From assembly GCA_016191115.1 (NCBI GenBank), contig JACPPG010000023.1:1-64000 (forward strand): a stretch of 64,000 nucleotides of DNA. The letters run 5' to 3'. The notes under the pieces are model-generated. The model was not told where the DNA came from. It worked only from the letters and a program-made list of their open reading frames with translations, and did no database searches. Made by a program: the position numbers and the translations under genes. Position 1 is the stretch's first letter; every line of letters starts with the position of its first letter. Below are positions 8,468 through 16,869 of the stretch, piece by piece. Origin of the DNA: Planctomycetia bacterium (GTDB lineage: Bacteria > Planctomycetota > Planctomycetia > Pirellulales > JACPPG01).

Positions 8468-9742
8468 ATGCGCGTCTTGCTCATTCACCAATGGTTTGCC
8501 GCCCCCACCGAGCCGGGCGGCACGCGCCACTACGAGCTCACGTCGCAACTGGCGCGGCGCGGCCAGGAGTGCGTGATCGTGGCTAGCAATCTCAATTACG
8601 CCACGGGCAAGCGGATCGTCGACGGCCGCGGGCTGGTGGTCGAACAGCGCTTCGGCGATTTGCGCGTGCTCCGCGCGTATGCCTATCCCTCGGTCCACAC
8701 GTCGTTCGCGGGGCGCCTGGTGTCGTTTTTCAGCTTTATGGCCACGAGCTTTTGGGCCGCGATGCGCGTGCGGAAGGTCGACGTGGTGATGGCCACGTCG
8801 CCGCCGTTGTTCCAGGCGGCTTCCACGTGGCTGGTAGCCTTCTTGCGGCGGCGGCCCCTGCTCTTGGAAATCCGCGATCTGTGGCCGGAATTCGCGATCG
8901 ACATCGGCGTCCTGAAAAACCCGGTTCTGATCAAGCTGGCGCGATGGCTGGAGCGTTTCTTGTACGCCCGCGCCACGCACTTTCTGGTCAACTCGCCTGC
9001 CTATCGGAACTATCTGACGGGCAAGGGAATCCCGGCGGAACGGATCACGCTGATCGCCAATGGCGTCGATCCCGGCATGTTTCACCCGGACGCCGACGGC
9101 CGCGCCTTCCGCGACGCGCTTGCGCTCGACGGCAAGTTCGTCGTTACCTATGCCGGCGCGTTGGGCATGGCCAACGACATCGAGACGATCCTCCGCGCGG
9201 CAGGCCGGCTACGCGATCAATCGGGGATCCAATTCCTCTTGGTCGGCGGAGGCAAGGAGAAGGCCCATCTCGAGGCGCTCGCGCGCGACATGAAACTCCC
9301 CAATGTGGCCTTCGTCGGTACCCGCACGAAGAATGAGATGGCCGACGTCTTGGCCGCCTCCGACGCCTGCCTGGCGACGCTCAAGGATATCCCCATGTTT
9401 CGCACCACCTATCCCAACAAGGTGTTTGACTACATGGCGGCCGCGCGGCCAACGATCCTGGGGATCGATGGGGTGATTCGCGACGTGGTCGACGCGGCGG
9501 GAGGGGGCATTTTCGTTCCGCCCGGCGACGACGCGGCACTGGCCGACGCCGTGCAACGCCTCCGCAACGACCCGGGCCAGGCCCGCGCGATGGGTCGTGC
9601 CGCCCGCGAATACGTTCAAGAGCACTTCAATCGCCACGTGCAGGCGGACCAATTCGCCGATTTGTTGGAACGGCTCGCCGACCCAAGCGGATGCTCCACG
9701 CGTGAACCGCCTGTACCGGAAGTTCGGCAAACGTGCGCTTGA
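8468..9742 (+). CDS. Glycosyltransferase family 4 (WbuB-like)
   Basis: Predicted 424-residue GT-B fold glycosyltransferase acting at the cytoplasmic membrane face. The N-terminus LLIHQWFAAPTEPGGTRHYE carries the glycine-rich acceptor-domain loop of WbuB-like enzymes. Other segments are LLEIRDLWPEFAID, LIANGVDPGMFHP, VTYAGALGMANDIETILRA and a C-terminal nucleotide-sugar-binding domain. The ATG at 8468 is chosen because the encoded beta-strand starts immediately after it; the upstream extension is unlike the family. Its 3' end overlaps the next gene, the initiating sugar transferase, by about 40 nt. The two are therefore probably made together, with this enzyme adding the second sugar. Confidence 0.9.
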   Translation: MRVLLIHQWFAAPTEPGGTRHYELTSQLARRGQECVIVASNLNYATGKRIVDGRGLVVEQRFGDLRVLRAYAYPSVHTSFAGRLVSFFSFMATSFWAAMRVRKVDVVMATSPPLFQAASTWLVAFLRRRPLLLEIRDLWPEFAIDIGVLKNPVLIKLARWLERFLYARATHFLVNSPAYRNYLTGKGIPAERITLIANGVDPGMFHPDADGRAFRDALALDGKFVVTYAGALGMANDIETILRAAGRLRDQSGIQFLLVGGGKEKAHLEALARDMKLPNVAFVGTRTKNEMADVLAASDACLATLKDIPMFRTTYPNKVFDYMAAARPTILGIDGVIRDVVDAAGGGIFVPPGDDAALADAVQRLRNDPGQARAMGRAAREYVQEHFNRHVQADQFADLLERLADPSGCSTREPPVPEVRQTCA

Positions 9743-10400
9743 TCTAGCGATCAGCGTTCCGGCCCTCGTTCTGTTCTCGCCCGTGCTATTGCTGACGGCG
9801 CTCGTGCTCCGGCGCCGGCTGGGTAAGCCCGTGCTGTGGCGAGAGACGCGGCCGGGTCGCGGCGCGCGGCCGTTCGTGTTGTGCAAGTTCCGCACGATGC
9901 TCGACACGCGCGACGCGGAAGGCAACCTTCTCCGGGACGCCGAGCGCATGGAGCCGGTGGGGACATTCATCCGTTCGGCAAGTCTCGACGAGTTGCCGCA
10001 GCTTTGGAACGTGGTGAAGGGAGAGATGAGCCTGGTCGGCCCTCGGCCCCTGGTCACGCGGTACCTCCCCCGCTATACGCCGGAACAATTTCGCCGGCAC
10101 GAGGTGCTTCCCGGCATTACCGGCTGGGCACAGGTGAACGGGCGGAACGACATCCCGTGGGAGCGGAAGTTCCAACTCGATACGTGGTACGTCGATCACT
10201 GCGGGTTCTGGCTGGACATGAAGATCTTGTGGATGACCGTGCTGAAGACGTTCAAGAAAGAAGGGATCAACGCGGCCGGCCATGCCACGGCGCCCGAATT
10301 CGAGGGGACCGCCAGGCAGCAGCCGTCCATCGAACCGGGGGATGACGATTCGGTCGTGGTTGCTGACGCTTCCCGGAGCAAAAGTGCCGGGAGCGGCTAG
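9702..10400 (+). CDS. Initiating sugar-phosphate transferase (PglC/WbaP family)
   Basis: Predicted 232-residue monotopic phosphoglycosyl transferase that moves a sugar phosphate from a UDP-sugar to undecaprenyl phosphate, starting each repeat unit. An N-terminal hydrophobic re-entrant helix lies at about residues 10-32. The catalytic Asp-Glu dyad D96-E97 is in SLDELPQLWNV, followed by GPRPL and GWAQVNGRN. The short length is that of PglC, not of full WbaP. GTG 9702 is chosen because it gives the family-type N-terminus NRLYRKFGKRALDLAI. The last 40 residues are polar and probably disordered. PglC enzymes prefer acylated diamino sugars, which fits the aminotransferase upstream and the NeuD/PglD-like acyltransferases downstream. 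Confidence 0.93.
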   Translation: MNRLYRKFGKRALDLAISVPALVLFSPVLLLTALVLRRRLGKPVLWRETRPGRGARPFVLCKFRTMLDTRDAEGNLLRDAERMEPVGTFIRSASLDELPQLWNVVKGEMSLVGPRPLVTRYLPRYTPEQFRRHEVLPGITGWAQVNGRNDIPWERKFQLDTWYVDHCGFWLDMKILWMTVLKTFKKEGINAAGHATAPEFEGTARQQPSIEPGDDDSVVVADASRSKSAGSG

Positions 10401-10891
10401 GATCCGCGCGGGAAGCGGGAAAACGGGGACGGCATCCAACGACGCCACTGGCCGGACGTGCCTGCGGGTCAGGTCGGCCCGCATCCAGATTTGCGGTACA
10501 TAGGTAGTTGTGGACGAGCCAACGCCGACCTTAAACTTACAAGGTCGTAAGGAGACGTTCCGACGCATTGCGTCGCGTCGGCCGGGGCTGTAGTAACTGA
10601 AGATGTCGTCGGGCCAGCAGTAATCGCAGACTTGAGCAAAAGAACTACTTCGCGAAAAGCTCTAGCGGTCGGAAGGGCGAAGTTCCGGCCCGTGCCGAGC
10701 GCGCGAAGAAAACCGCGCTGACCCAGGCAAGTGGTCAAGAATCGGGCGCGGGTGCGGTCGGCGATACTGACAGGGGGCTTTGCGCCCTTCGGAGTGCTGC
10801 CTATACGTTTTGCGCGGACGAAAGCGGTCCATTTGTTTAACGCGCTCTTGGGCGGGATCATCGCGACGGCGGAGCGCACGAGATCGAGTCG
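10401..10891. other. Intergenic region before the FemAB gene
   Basis: About 490 bases with no supported gene on either strand. A hairpin with a 7-bp stem and 8-nt loop is at 10560-10581; it has no T-run and is not a clear terminator. No promoter with two good boxes was found. The frames that cross this stretch on the minus strand are antisense to the next gene. Confidence 0.4.
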
Positions 10892-11941
10892 ATGAGCCTC
10901 AGGTTCCTGACGGTCGACGACGCCGAGTGGGGCGAGTTCCTCGGCGGAGTGCGACACGACTTCTACCATCTGCCCTCTTATGCGCGCCTGTCGGCGCCGT
11001 TCGACGGCGGCAGGCCGGAGGCCGTATTGTTCCGGCAAGGCTCCCGCTATTTCTTCCTCCCCTACGTCGTGAGACCATTGTCGCAGCTTCGGTGGTTGGG
11101 TAGCGAAGGGGATGAACTCTTCGATATCGTCTCGCCTTACGGCTATCCCGGGCCGCTGGCGTCGCCGGATAGCCGGTTCGTCACCGACGCCATCGGTCAA
11201 TGGCGGGCCGCGATGCGCGACCGCGGCGCTGTCAGCGGATTCATTCGATTGCACCCCTTGATCGAGGCCGACCACGAAGCCCTGGCGGCTCACGGCGAAT
11301 TGGTCTCGCGCGGCCGGACGGTCTCAATCGACTTGACCCTCTCCCCCGACGAAATGTGGAGCCAGACCAGCCAAACGCATCGCAACGAGATCTCCAAGGC
11401 GCGGCGGGCCGGGCTGACCGCTTTGATGGATTCACGGCTTGTCAACATGCCCACGTTCTTGGCTATGTACTACGAGACGATGGATCGCGCCGCGGCCTCG
11501 CAGTACTACTACTTTCGCGAAGGGTATTTTTCCGAGCTCCGCGATGCCCTGGGCGACTCGCTCTCGCTGTGTCTGGTGCGCGACCCGGAGGGACAAGTGT
11601 TGTGCGGAGGGTTGTTCACGGAGTGTTGTGGAATCGTGCAATATCACCTTTCGGCGACTTTCAGCGCCGCGCTGCGGCAGCATCCCGCGAAGCTGATGCT
11701 GGATTACGTTCGTAAATGGGCCAAGGAGCGCGGCAACACGGTGATGCACCTGGGAGGCGGGATGGGCGCGCGCGAGGACTCCCTGTTCAGCTTCAAGTCG
11801 CGTTTTTCGCCCCGTCGCCACGCCTTTTTCACCTGGCAAATGCGGCTCCTGCCCGATGTTTACGAGAAGCTGGAGAGCCGTCGCCGCAGCATGGCCAATG
11901 GAGCCGTCGAAAGTTCCTATTTTCCCGTCTACAGGGCCTGA
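10892..11941 (+). CDS. FemAB-like GNAT transferase
   Basis: Predicted 349-residue protein with a double-GNAT fold, related to FemA/B/X and to the FemAB-like proteins of exosortase-linked EPS loci. FemAB enzymes transfer amino acids from tRNA to peptidoglycan precursors; the EPS-linked members have no proven reaction. Recognisable parts are DFYHLPSYARLSA near the N-terminus, SQTHRNEISKARRAGL in the middle, and YHLSATFSAALRQHPAKLML plus HLGGGMGAREDSLFSFKSRF near the C-terminus. It is well separated from its upstream neighbour, so it may begin a transcription unit. A role in attaching an aminoacyl or acyl group to the polysaccharide is a fair inference only. Confidence 0.82.
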   Translation: MSLRFLTVDDAEWGEFLGGVRHDFYHLPSYARLSAPFDGGRPEAVLFRQGSRYFFLPYVVRPLSQLRWLGSEGDELFDIVSPYGYPGPLASPDSRFVTDAIGQWRAAMRDRGAVSGFIRLHPLIEADHEALAAHGELVSRGRTVSIDLTLSPDEMWSQTSQTHRNEISKARRAGLTALMDSRLVNMPTFLAMYYETMDRAAASQYYYFREGYFSELRDALGDSLSLCLVRDPEGQVLCGGLFTECCGIVQYHLSATFSAALRQHPAKLMLDYVRKWAKERGNTVMHLGGGMGAREDSLFSFKSRFSPRRHAFFTWQMRLLPDVYEKLESRRRSMANGAVESSYFPVYRA

Positions 11942-12122
11942 ATCGGGTGGCCGGCGTCCTTCCCCCCGGGAACGGGCGTCTATCGCAATACCTTGGTCGC
12001 CCGTTGGGGTTTGATGGTTCGGAGCCGTTTTGCCGCTGTCCGGTTGAAAGAATCGACTGTCCCACAGCACGACGACGTCCCCCGCTGTGGCGAGGCCGGG
12101 GAAGCCGCGCATAGCTAGACCC

Positions 12123-12797
12123 ATGAACCATTCCGCAGGAAGGCTTGTCGTCGTGGGCGCCGGCGGCCATGCCAAGGCCGTGGTCGGCGCCTCCCAGACG
12201 GCCGGCTATGACGTCGTCGCCGTCTATGACGACGATGCCAGGAAATGGGGCAAGACGCTCTTGGGAGTGCCGATCTTTGGTCCCATCGACCGCGTGCTCG
12301 ACATCGGGCGGACTCCGGTCCTCATCGGGATCGGAGATGCCGGCACGCGCGAAACGCTGGTCGAGCGGCTGCAACTGGACTGGGCCACGGTGATTCATCC
12401 CTCGGCATTTCGGCACCTTAGCGCGGTCGTCGAACCGGGAACCGTCATTTTCGCGGGCGCCGTTGTGCAACCCGAGGCCCGAATCGGCGCCCACGTGATC
12501 GTGAATGCCAATGCGACCGTCGCCCACGATTGCATTCTAGAGGACTACGTGCACTTGGCACCGGGCGTCGCCCTGGCTGGGTCGGTGCGGGTCGGCAAGG
12601 CGGCGTTCGTGGGCATTGGCGCCGTCGTGATCAACAACATCACGATCGGCGCCGGCACGATCGTCGGCGCGGGCGCCGCCGTCACGAGCGACCTGCCGAA
12701 GGGCGTCATCGCCGTCGGAAGTCCGGCACGGCCGATCAAGTTCGTCGACGGCCAGATGCTGCCGGCTGGAGTGCTGTATGAGGAGCCCGCGACTTGA
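12123..12797 (+). CDS. NeuD/PglD-like sugar O/N-acyltransferase
   Basis: Predicted 224-residue acyltransferase of the NeuD/PglD family. The N-terminal Rossmann-like domain begins RLVVVGAGGHAKAVV. A left-handed beta-helix with hexapeptide repeats covers about residues 90-205, including VEPGTVIFAGAVVQPEARI and AHDCILEDYVHLAPGV, with the likely catalytic His in VAHDC. PglD acetylates a 4-amino sugar nucleotide and NeuD O-acetylates sialic acid. Here the gene is the first of a coupled module (its TGA overlaps the TTG of the ACP gene), so its donor may be an acyl-ACP instead of acetyl-CoA. A second, divergent copy closes the module at 16870. Confidence 0.88.
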   Translation: MNHSAGRLVVVGAGGHAKAVVGASQTAGYDVVAVYDDDARKWGKTLLGVPIFGPIDRVLDIGRTPVLIGIGDAGTRETLVERLQLDWATVIHPSAFRHLSAVVEPGTVIFAGAVVQPEARIGAHVIVNANATVAHDCILEDYVHLAPGVALAGSVRVGKAAFVGIGAVVINNITIGAGTIVGAGAAVTSDLPKGVIAVGSPARPIKFVDGQMLPAGVLYEEPAT

Positions 12798-13174
12798 CGG
12801 ATCGGTGGCCCCCGCAAGATTCGGGCGGTGAGCAGGCAGGCGCGCACCCCGCGCGGCCGGCCCCTGCGCCCGACGCCGACCGCGTCCTGGCGCTCATCTG
12901 GCACGCCGTCGATGAGCTGAACGAGCTATTGCCCGAGGACGCCCGCATCGCCAAGGACGTCGACGCCGTGCTGTTGGGCGAATCGGGCGCGCTGGATTCG
13001 TTTGGCCTCGTGAACCTGGTCGTGGCGCTCGAGCACCGGATCGAGGACGAATTCGGCACGAGCGTCACCTTGGCCGACGAAAAGGCGATGTCCAAAAGCC
13101 GCAGCCCCTTCCGTAGCGTGCGGACGCTGCGCGATTACGTCGCCGAGGTCCTCTCGCGCGCGACTCATGGCTGA
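12794..13174 (+). CDS. Acyl carrier protein, first of two
   Basis: Predicted 126-residue carrier protein. After a 28-residue Pro/Ala-rich extension it shows an ACP four-helix pattern (about 29-120) with the probable phosphopantetheine serine S69 in GALDSFGLVNLV. The usual DSL is DSF here. It is longer than housekeeping AcpP (about 78 residues) and resembles carriers found in sugar-modification islands. It starts with TTG overlapping the stop of the acyltransferase gene, and its own TGA lies inside the start region of the FabG-like gene. This points to tight translational coupling and a dedicated role in the module. Confidence 0.82.
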   Translation: MTDRWPPQDSGGEQAGAHPARPAPAPDADRVLALIWHAVDELNELLPEDARIAKDVDAVLLGESGALDSFGLVNLVVALEHRIEDEFGTSVTLADEKAMSKSRSPFRSVRTLRDYVAEVLSRATHG

Positions 13175-13868
13175 TCGCCCGGTCATCCTCATCACCGGCA
13201 CGAGCCGTGGCATCGGCCGCCAATTGGCCGAGCACTACGGGGCGAAGGACTACCAAGTGGTGGGCTGCAGCCGGCGCGAGCCGGCAATCACCGACGCGAA
13301 CTATCGCCACTTCGCGCTGGACGTGGCCGACGAGCCGGCCGTGAAGAAGATGTTCACGGCGATGCGCGGCGACTACGGGCGCCTGGACGCGCTGGTGAAC
13401 AACGCCGGAATCGCCAGCATGAACCATATCCTGACGACGCCCATGGCAACCGTGCTCGACGTGCTCTCGACGAACGTGGCCGGAACGTTCCTGTTTTGTC
13501 GCGAGGCGGCCAAGTTGATGCAGCGGCGGCGCGCCGGCCGCATCGTCAATTTTTCCAGCGTGGCCGCGCCTTTGAAGCTTGAGGGCGAAGCGATCTACGC
13601 CGCGTCAAAGGCGGCGGTGATCTCTCTGACCGAAGTTCTTGCCCGCGAATTGGCCGATTTCGGCATCACCGTCAACGCGATCGGACCGACGCCGATCCAT
13701 ACCGACCTGATCGCCTCGGTGCCGGCCGCCAAATTGGACAGCCTGATCGCGCGGCAGGCCATCCGCCGCTACGGCGAGATCAGCGACGTGATCAACGTGA
13801 TCGACTTCTTTCTGCGGCCGGAGAGCGACTTCGTGACGGGCCAGACGATTTTTCTGGGGGGCGTGTAG
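13167..13868 (+). CDS. 3-oxoacyl-ACP reductase-like SDR
   Basis: Predicted 233-residue classical short-chain dehydrogenase of FabG type, reducing 3-oxoacyl-ACP to 3-hydroxyacyl-ACP with NAD(P)H. It has the cofactor motif TGTSRGIGRQ, LVNNAG, the catalytic serine S131 in NFSSVAA, and Y144xxxK148 in IYAASKAA. The C-terminus ends TGQTIFLGGV, typical of FabG. It overlaps the ACP gene before it and the ligase gene after it. The context points to a dedicated reductase for a short 3-hydroxyacyl substituent, not the housekeeping enzyme. Confidence 0.9.
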   Translation: MADRPVILITGTSRGIGRQLAEHYGAKDYQVVGCSRREPAITDANYRHFALDVADEPAVKKMFTAMRGDYGRLDALVNNAGIASMNHILTTPMATVLDVLSTNVAGTFLFCREAAKLMQRRRAGRIVNFSSVAAPLKLEGEAIYAASKAAVISLTEVLARELADFGITVNAIGPTPIHTDLIASVPAAKLDSLIARQAIRRYGEISDVINVIDFFLRPESDFVTGQTIFLGGV

Positions 13869-15268
13869 TGCCGATTGGGTTCTTGCTCGACGCGTTCGCG
13901 GCGCATCGCGAAGCCGACGCCATCGTCTGGCGGGACCGCGCCTTCTCCTATGGCTGGCTCGAGGAACACATCGCCGATTGGCGGGACCAACTTGCTGCGG
14001 AAGCGATTCCGCCGGGCGCGGTCGTGGCGATCGAGGCCGATTTTTCCCCGGCTGCCGTGGCGTTGTTCCTCGCCCTGATCGAGCACGGCGCGATCCTCGT
14101 GCCGCTGACCGAGAGCGTCGCGCAGCAGCGCGACGAGTTTCTCGACATCGCCGAGGTAGAATTCACGATCGCTTTGGATCGAGCCGACGCGGCGACGTTT
14201 GCCCGCCGTCCGGTCGCCGCCGCCCACGAATTCTACGTGCGTCTGCGGGCGCTTGCGCACCCCGGCCTGGTGCTCTTTTCGTCGGGGTCGACGGGCAAGA
14301 GCAAGGCCGCGGTACACGACGTCGTCGGTATCCTGGAAAAGTTCCGCGTTCCGCGGAAACGGATGCGGACGATCTCGTTCCTGCTCTATGACCATATCGG
14401 CGGCATCAACACGATGCTCTATACGCTTGCCAACGCCGGCTGCTTGGTGACGGTCGCGGACCGTACGCCCGACGGCGTGCTGGGCGCGGTCGCGCGGCAC
14501 AAGGTCGAGCTATTGCCCACGTCGCCCACGTTCCTGAACATGCTCTTATTTAGCGAGGCCTACACCCGTCACGATACGTCGAGCCTGCACACGATCACGT
14601 ACGGCACCGAGCCGATGCCCGAAAGCACGCTGCGGCGACTGCACGAGCTATTCCCGGACAAACAGCTCGTGCAGACGTACGGCCTGTCGGAGGTGGGGAT
14701 CCTGCGGTCGAAATCGAAGAGTTCGGACTCCCTGTGGGTCAAAATCGGTGGCGAGGGGTTTGAGACCCGCGTCGTCGATCGCATCCTGCAGATCAAGGCC
14801 CGCTCGAGCATGCTGGGCTACCTGAACGCCGCCAGCCCCTTCACGTCCGACGGCTGGTTCGTCACGGGGGACGAGGTCGAGGTTGACGGGGAATACGTGC
14901 GGATTTTGGGGCGCAAGAGCGAGCTGATCAATGTCGGGGGCCAAAAGGTCTTTCCGGCCGAGGTAGAGGGCGTCATTCAGGAAATGCCAGGGGTCGCCGA
15001 CGCCACGGTGTACGGCGAGCGCAACGCGATCACCGGGCAGATCGTGTGCGCGAAGGTAACGCTCGACGCGTCGGAAGACACGGCCACGTTTCCGCGCCGT
15101 TTGAAACAACATTGCCGCGGCCGGCTCGCGCTCTTTAAGGTCCCGGTCAAGGTGGACGTGGTCGCAGCCCCGCAGCACGGCGCACGGTTCAAGAAAATGC
15201 GGAACGCCGAACAGACGGCCGCGGCGCCGGCGCCGCGCGCGGGCGAGGAAGCAGCCGATGGCCGCTAG
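13868..15268 (+). CDS. AMP-dependent acyl-CoA/acyl-ACP ligase
   Basis: Predicted 466-residue ANL-superfamily enzyme that activates a carboxylic acid as acyl-AMP and passes it to CoA or a carrier protein. The P-loop SSGSTGK is at 138-144, followed by VQTYGLSEVGIL and the hinge/motif segment ILGRKSELINVGGQKVFPAE. A lysine-rich C-terminal segment (FKKMRN) could provide the adenylation lysine. It is shorter than typical long-chain acyl-CoA ligases (500-560 residues). The GTG start overlaps the stop of the FabG-like gene, and its 3' end overlaps the KAS III start by 11 nt. An AMP-ligase is also a regular member of exosortase-A EPS loci. Whether it loads one of the two ACPs here cannot be told from sequence. 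Confidence 0.9.
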   Translation: MPIGFLLDAFAAHREADAIVWRDRAFSYGWLEEHIADWRDQLAAEAIPPGAVVAIEADFSPAAVALFLALIEHGAILVPLTESVAQQRDEFLDIAEVEFTIALDRADAATFARRPVAAAHEFYVRLRALAHPGLVLFSSGSTGKSKAAVHDVVGILEKFRVPRKRMRTISFLLYDHIGGINTMLYTLANAGCLVTVADRTPDGVLGAVARHKVELLPTSPTFLNMLLFSEAYTRHDTSSLHTITYGTEPMPESTLRRLHELFPDKQLVQTYGLSEVGILRSKSKSSDSLWVKIGGEGFETRVVDRILQIKARSSMLGYLNAASPFTSDGWFVTGDEVEVDGEYVRILGRKSELINVGGQKVFPAEVEGVIQEMPGVADATVYGERNAITGQIVCAKVTLDASEDTATFPRRLKQHCRGRLALFKVPVKVDVVAAPQHGARFKKMRNAEQTAAAPAPRAGEEAADGR

Positions 15269-16319
15269 CAGCGTCAAAGGCGTCCGCATCGCCGGCGTCG
15301 CCAGCGCCGTGCCGGAAACCGTCCTCACACTGGAGGACGACGCCAAGGTTTTCGGCCGCATGGAGATCGAACGAATCAGCCAGAACATCGGCGTCAAGCG
15401 CCGGCACGTGGTCCGCGAAGGGACCTGCACCTCCGACCTGTGCTTCGCGGCCGCCGCGCGGTTGCTGGACGAGCTGCCCTGGCCGCGCGATTCGGTCGAC
15501 GCGATCATTTTCGTGTCGCAGACGGCCGACTACTTCATGCCGGCCACGGCCTGCGTTCTGCAAGACCGCCTGCGACTGGCGAGGCACTGCGCCGCGTTTG
15601 ACGTGAACCAAGGCTGCGCGGGTTACGTGTACGGGCTGTGGATCGGCTCTCAACTAGTTCGCGGCGGCTGCCGGCGACTGCTGCTATTGGCCGGCGATAC
15701 GACCAGCCGGCTCGTGTCGCCGCGGGACCGCACCGTGGCGTCGTTGTTCGGCGACGCGGGAACCGCCACGGCTCTGGAAGTCGACGAAGAGGCCCCGGCG
15801 ATGCACTTCGAGCTGGGCACCGACGGCAGCGGCCGGAAATGTTTGATGGTTCCGGCGGGCGCCTTCCGCCAGCCGCACACGGCCCAATCGAGCCAGCGGA
15901 CTGAGCGCGAAGGGGGCAATATCCGCGGCGACGAAGACCTGGTGATGGACGGCGGCGAAGTGTTCACGTTCGCCCTGCGGGAGGTGCCCCGGCTGGTGCA
16001 AACGATCCTTTCCGCGGCCGGTTGTGGCACGGCCGACATCGATGCTTTCGTGTTCCATCAGGCGAACCATTTCATGCTCAACCACCTGGCGAAACGCTTG
16101 AAGTTGCCGCAGGAAAAAGTGGCGGTCGGGCTCACGGACTACGGGAATACGAGCTCCGCCTCGATCCCCTTGGCGATCACGACCGAGCTTCGCGAGGCCC
16201 TGTCCACGCAAGGCCGGCGGTTGCTCCTGGCCGGCTTCGGCGCGGGGTTTTCCTGGGCCGCTTCGGTGCTGTCGTGCGGCCCGGCGTGCGTGCCCCCGGT
16301 CCTTGTGGCGGCCTCATAG
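15258..16319 (+). CDS. 3-oxoacyl-ACP synthase III (FabH-like)
   Basis: Predicted 353-residue thiolase-fold condensing enzyme. The KAS III triad is complete: C120 in NQGCAGYVYG, H267 in FHQANHFM and N297 in YGNTSSASIP. It would condense an acyl-CoA primer with malonyl-ACP to give a 3-ketoacyl-ACP. There is no KAS I/II gene in the window, so only one round of elongation would be expected, followed by reduction by the neighbouring FabG-like enzyme. Comparable KAS III, ACP and FabG-like genes occur in glycosylation islands where an amino sugar receives a 3-hydroxybutanoyl group. It overlaps the ligase gene by 11 nt. Confidence 0.92.
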   Translation: MAASSVKGVRIAGVASAVPETVLTLEDDAKVFGRMEIERISQNIGVKRRHVVREGTCTSDLCFAAAARLLDELPWPRDSVDAIIFVSQTADYFMPATACVLQDRLRLARHCAAFDVNQGCAGYVYGLWIGSQLVRGGCRRLLLLAGDTTSRLVSPRDRTVASLFGDAGTATALEVDEEAPAMHFELGTDGSGRKCLMVPAGAFRQPHTAQSSQRTEREGGNIRGDEDLVMDGGEVFTFALREVPRLVQTILSAAGCGTADIDAFVFHQANHFMLNHLAKRLKLPQEKVAVGLTDYGNTSSASIPLAITTELREALSTQGRRLLLAGFGAGFSWAASVLSCGPACVPPVLVAAS

Positions 16320-16333
16320 CGAGGAGGCGTCGA

Positions 16334-16423
16334 TTTTGGCACCCAAACCGGCAAGAATCGCGGTACCTGAGCGCCCCGCGGTGGTTCAATGCAATACAAA
16401 GTTTTGGCACCTTTCCGAGCAAG
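16334..16423 (+). promoter_or_regulatory. Repeated TTTTGGCACC-N7-GCAAG motif
   Basis: Two 22-nt copies of a split motif, at 16334-16355 and 16402-16423, lie in the gap between KAS III and the second ACP gene. Each is TTTTGGCACC, seven variable bases, then GCAAG (with GC preceding AAG in both). The layout recalls a sigma54 -24/-12 promoter but the GG-to-GC distance is one base too long in both copies. A regulator-binding repeat is equally possible. Confidence 0.25.
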
Positions 16424-16528
16424 TATCCAAGACAAGTGAATCTGCGCGGTACACTACACCGTCCGACGTGGGGCAGATTGCGGGCCCAGGGCGCGCGGCA
16501 GTAGCCGCGAAGCGGTGACAGACCAACC

Positions 16529-16771
16529 ATGGTGGATGCGAACGCCGAATTCGTGCGACGACTGGCCGAGGCCTTGAACGAGGACTCGGCCGCCGTCCAA
16601 GAAAACACCCGGCTGGCCGACCTGGAGGGGTGGGACTCGGTGGGGCAACTTTCCGTCATCGCACTTGTCGACGAGTGTTTCAATCGCCGGCTCAACGTCG
16701 ACGCGCTGCGGAAGTGCCAAAGCGTGTCCGACCTGCTGCACCTCATTAACGGGCAGTCCCAGCAGCCGTGA
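16529..16771 (+). CDS. Acyl carrier protein, second of two
   Basis: Predicted 80-residue ACP of normal size. The phosphopantetheine attachment serine is S37 in the motif GWDSVGQLSV (DSV instead of DSL). The four-helix pattern is clear, ending SVSDLLHLINGQ. It is separated from the KAS III gene by about 210 nt and followed after 98 nt by the second NeuD-like acyltransferase. It is not close in sequence to the 126-residue ACP at 12794, so the two probably serve different partners: for example, one for chain building and one for transfer. Confidence 0.9.
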   Translation: MVDANAEFVRRLAEALNEDSAAVQENTRLADLEGWDSVGQLSVIALVDECFNRRLNVDALRKCQSVSDLLHLINGQSQQP

Positions 16772-16869
16772 TCCCGATCATGCGCCATTGTGAGTCCGCG
16801 CCCTCGCAGACGCTGGATCCGCGAAGTCCGCGGCAGGTCGCCAGAGCGAAGGACGGCGGGAGCTAACCA

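Noticed and set aside
10560-10581. Hairpin considered as rho-independent terminator
   Set aside because: Stem of 7 bp without a T-run; could be chance in GC-rich DNA.
12794-16319. Polyketide or complete fatty acid synthase cluster
   Set aside because: There is no KAS I/II, malonyl transferase, dehydratase or enoyl reductase; only one condensation and one reduction are possible.
16334-16423. Two sigma54-type -24/-12 promoters
   Set aside because: The GG-to-GC distance is one base longer than the strict sigma54 spacing in both copies; reported only as a repeated motif.
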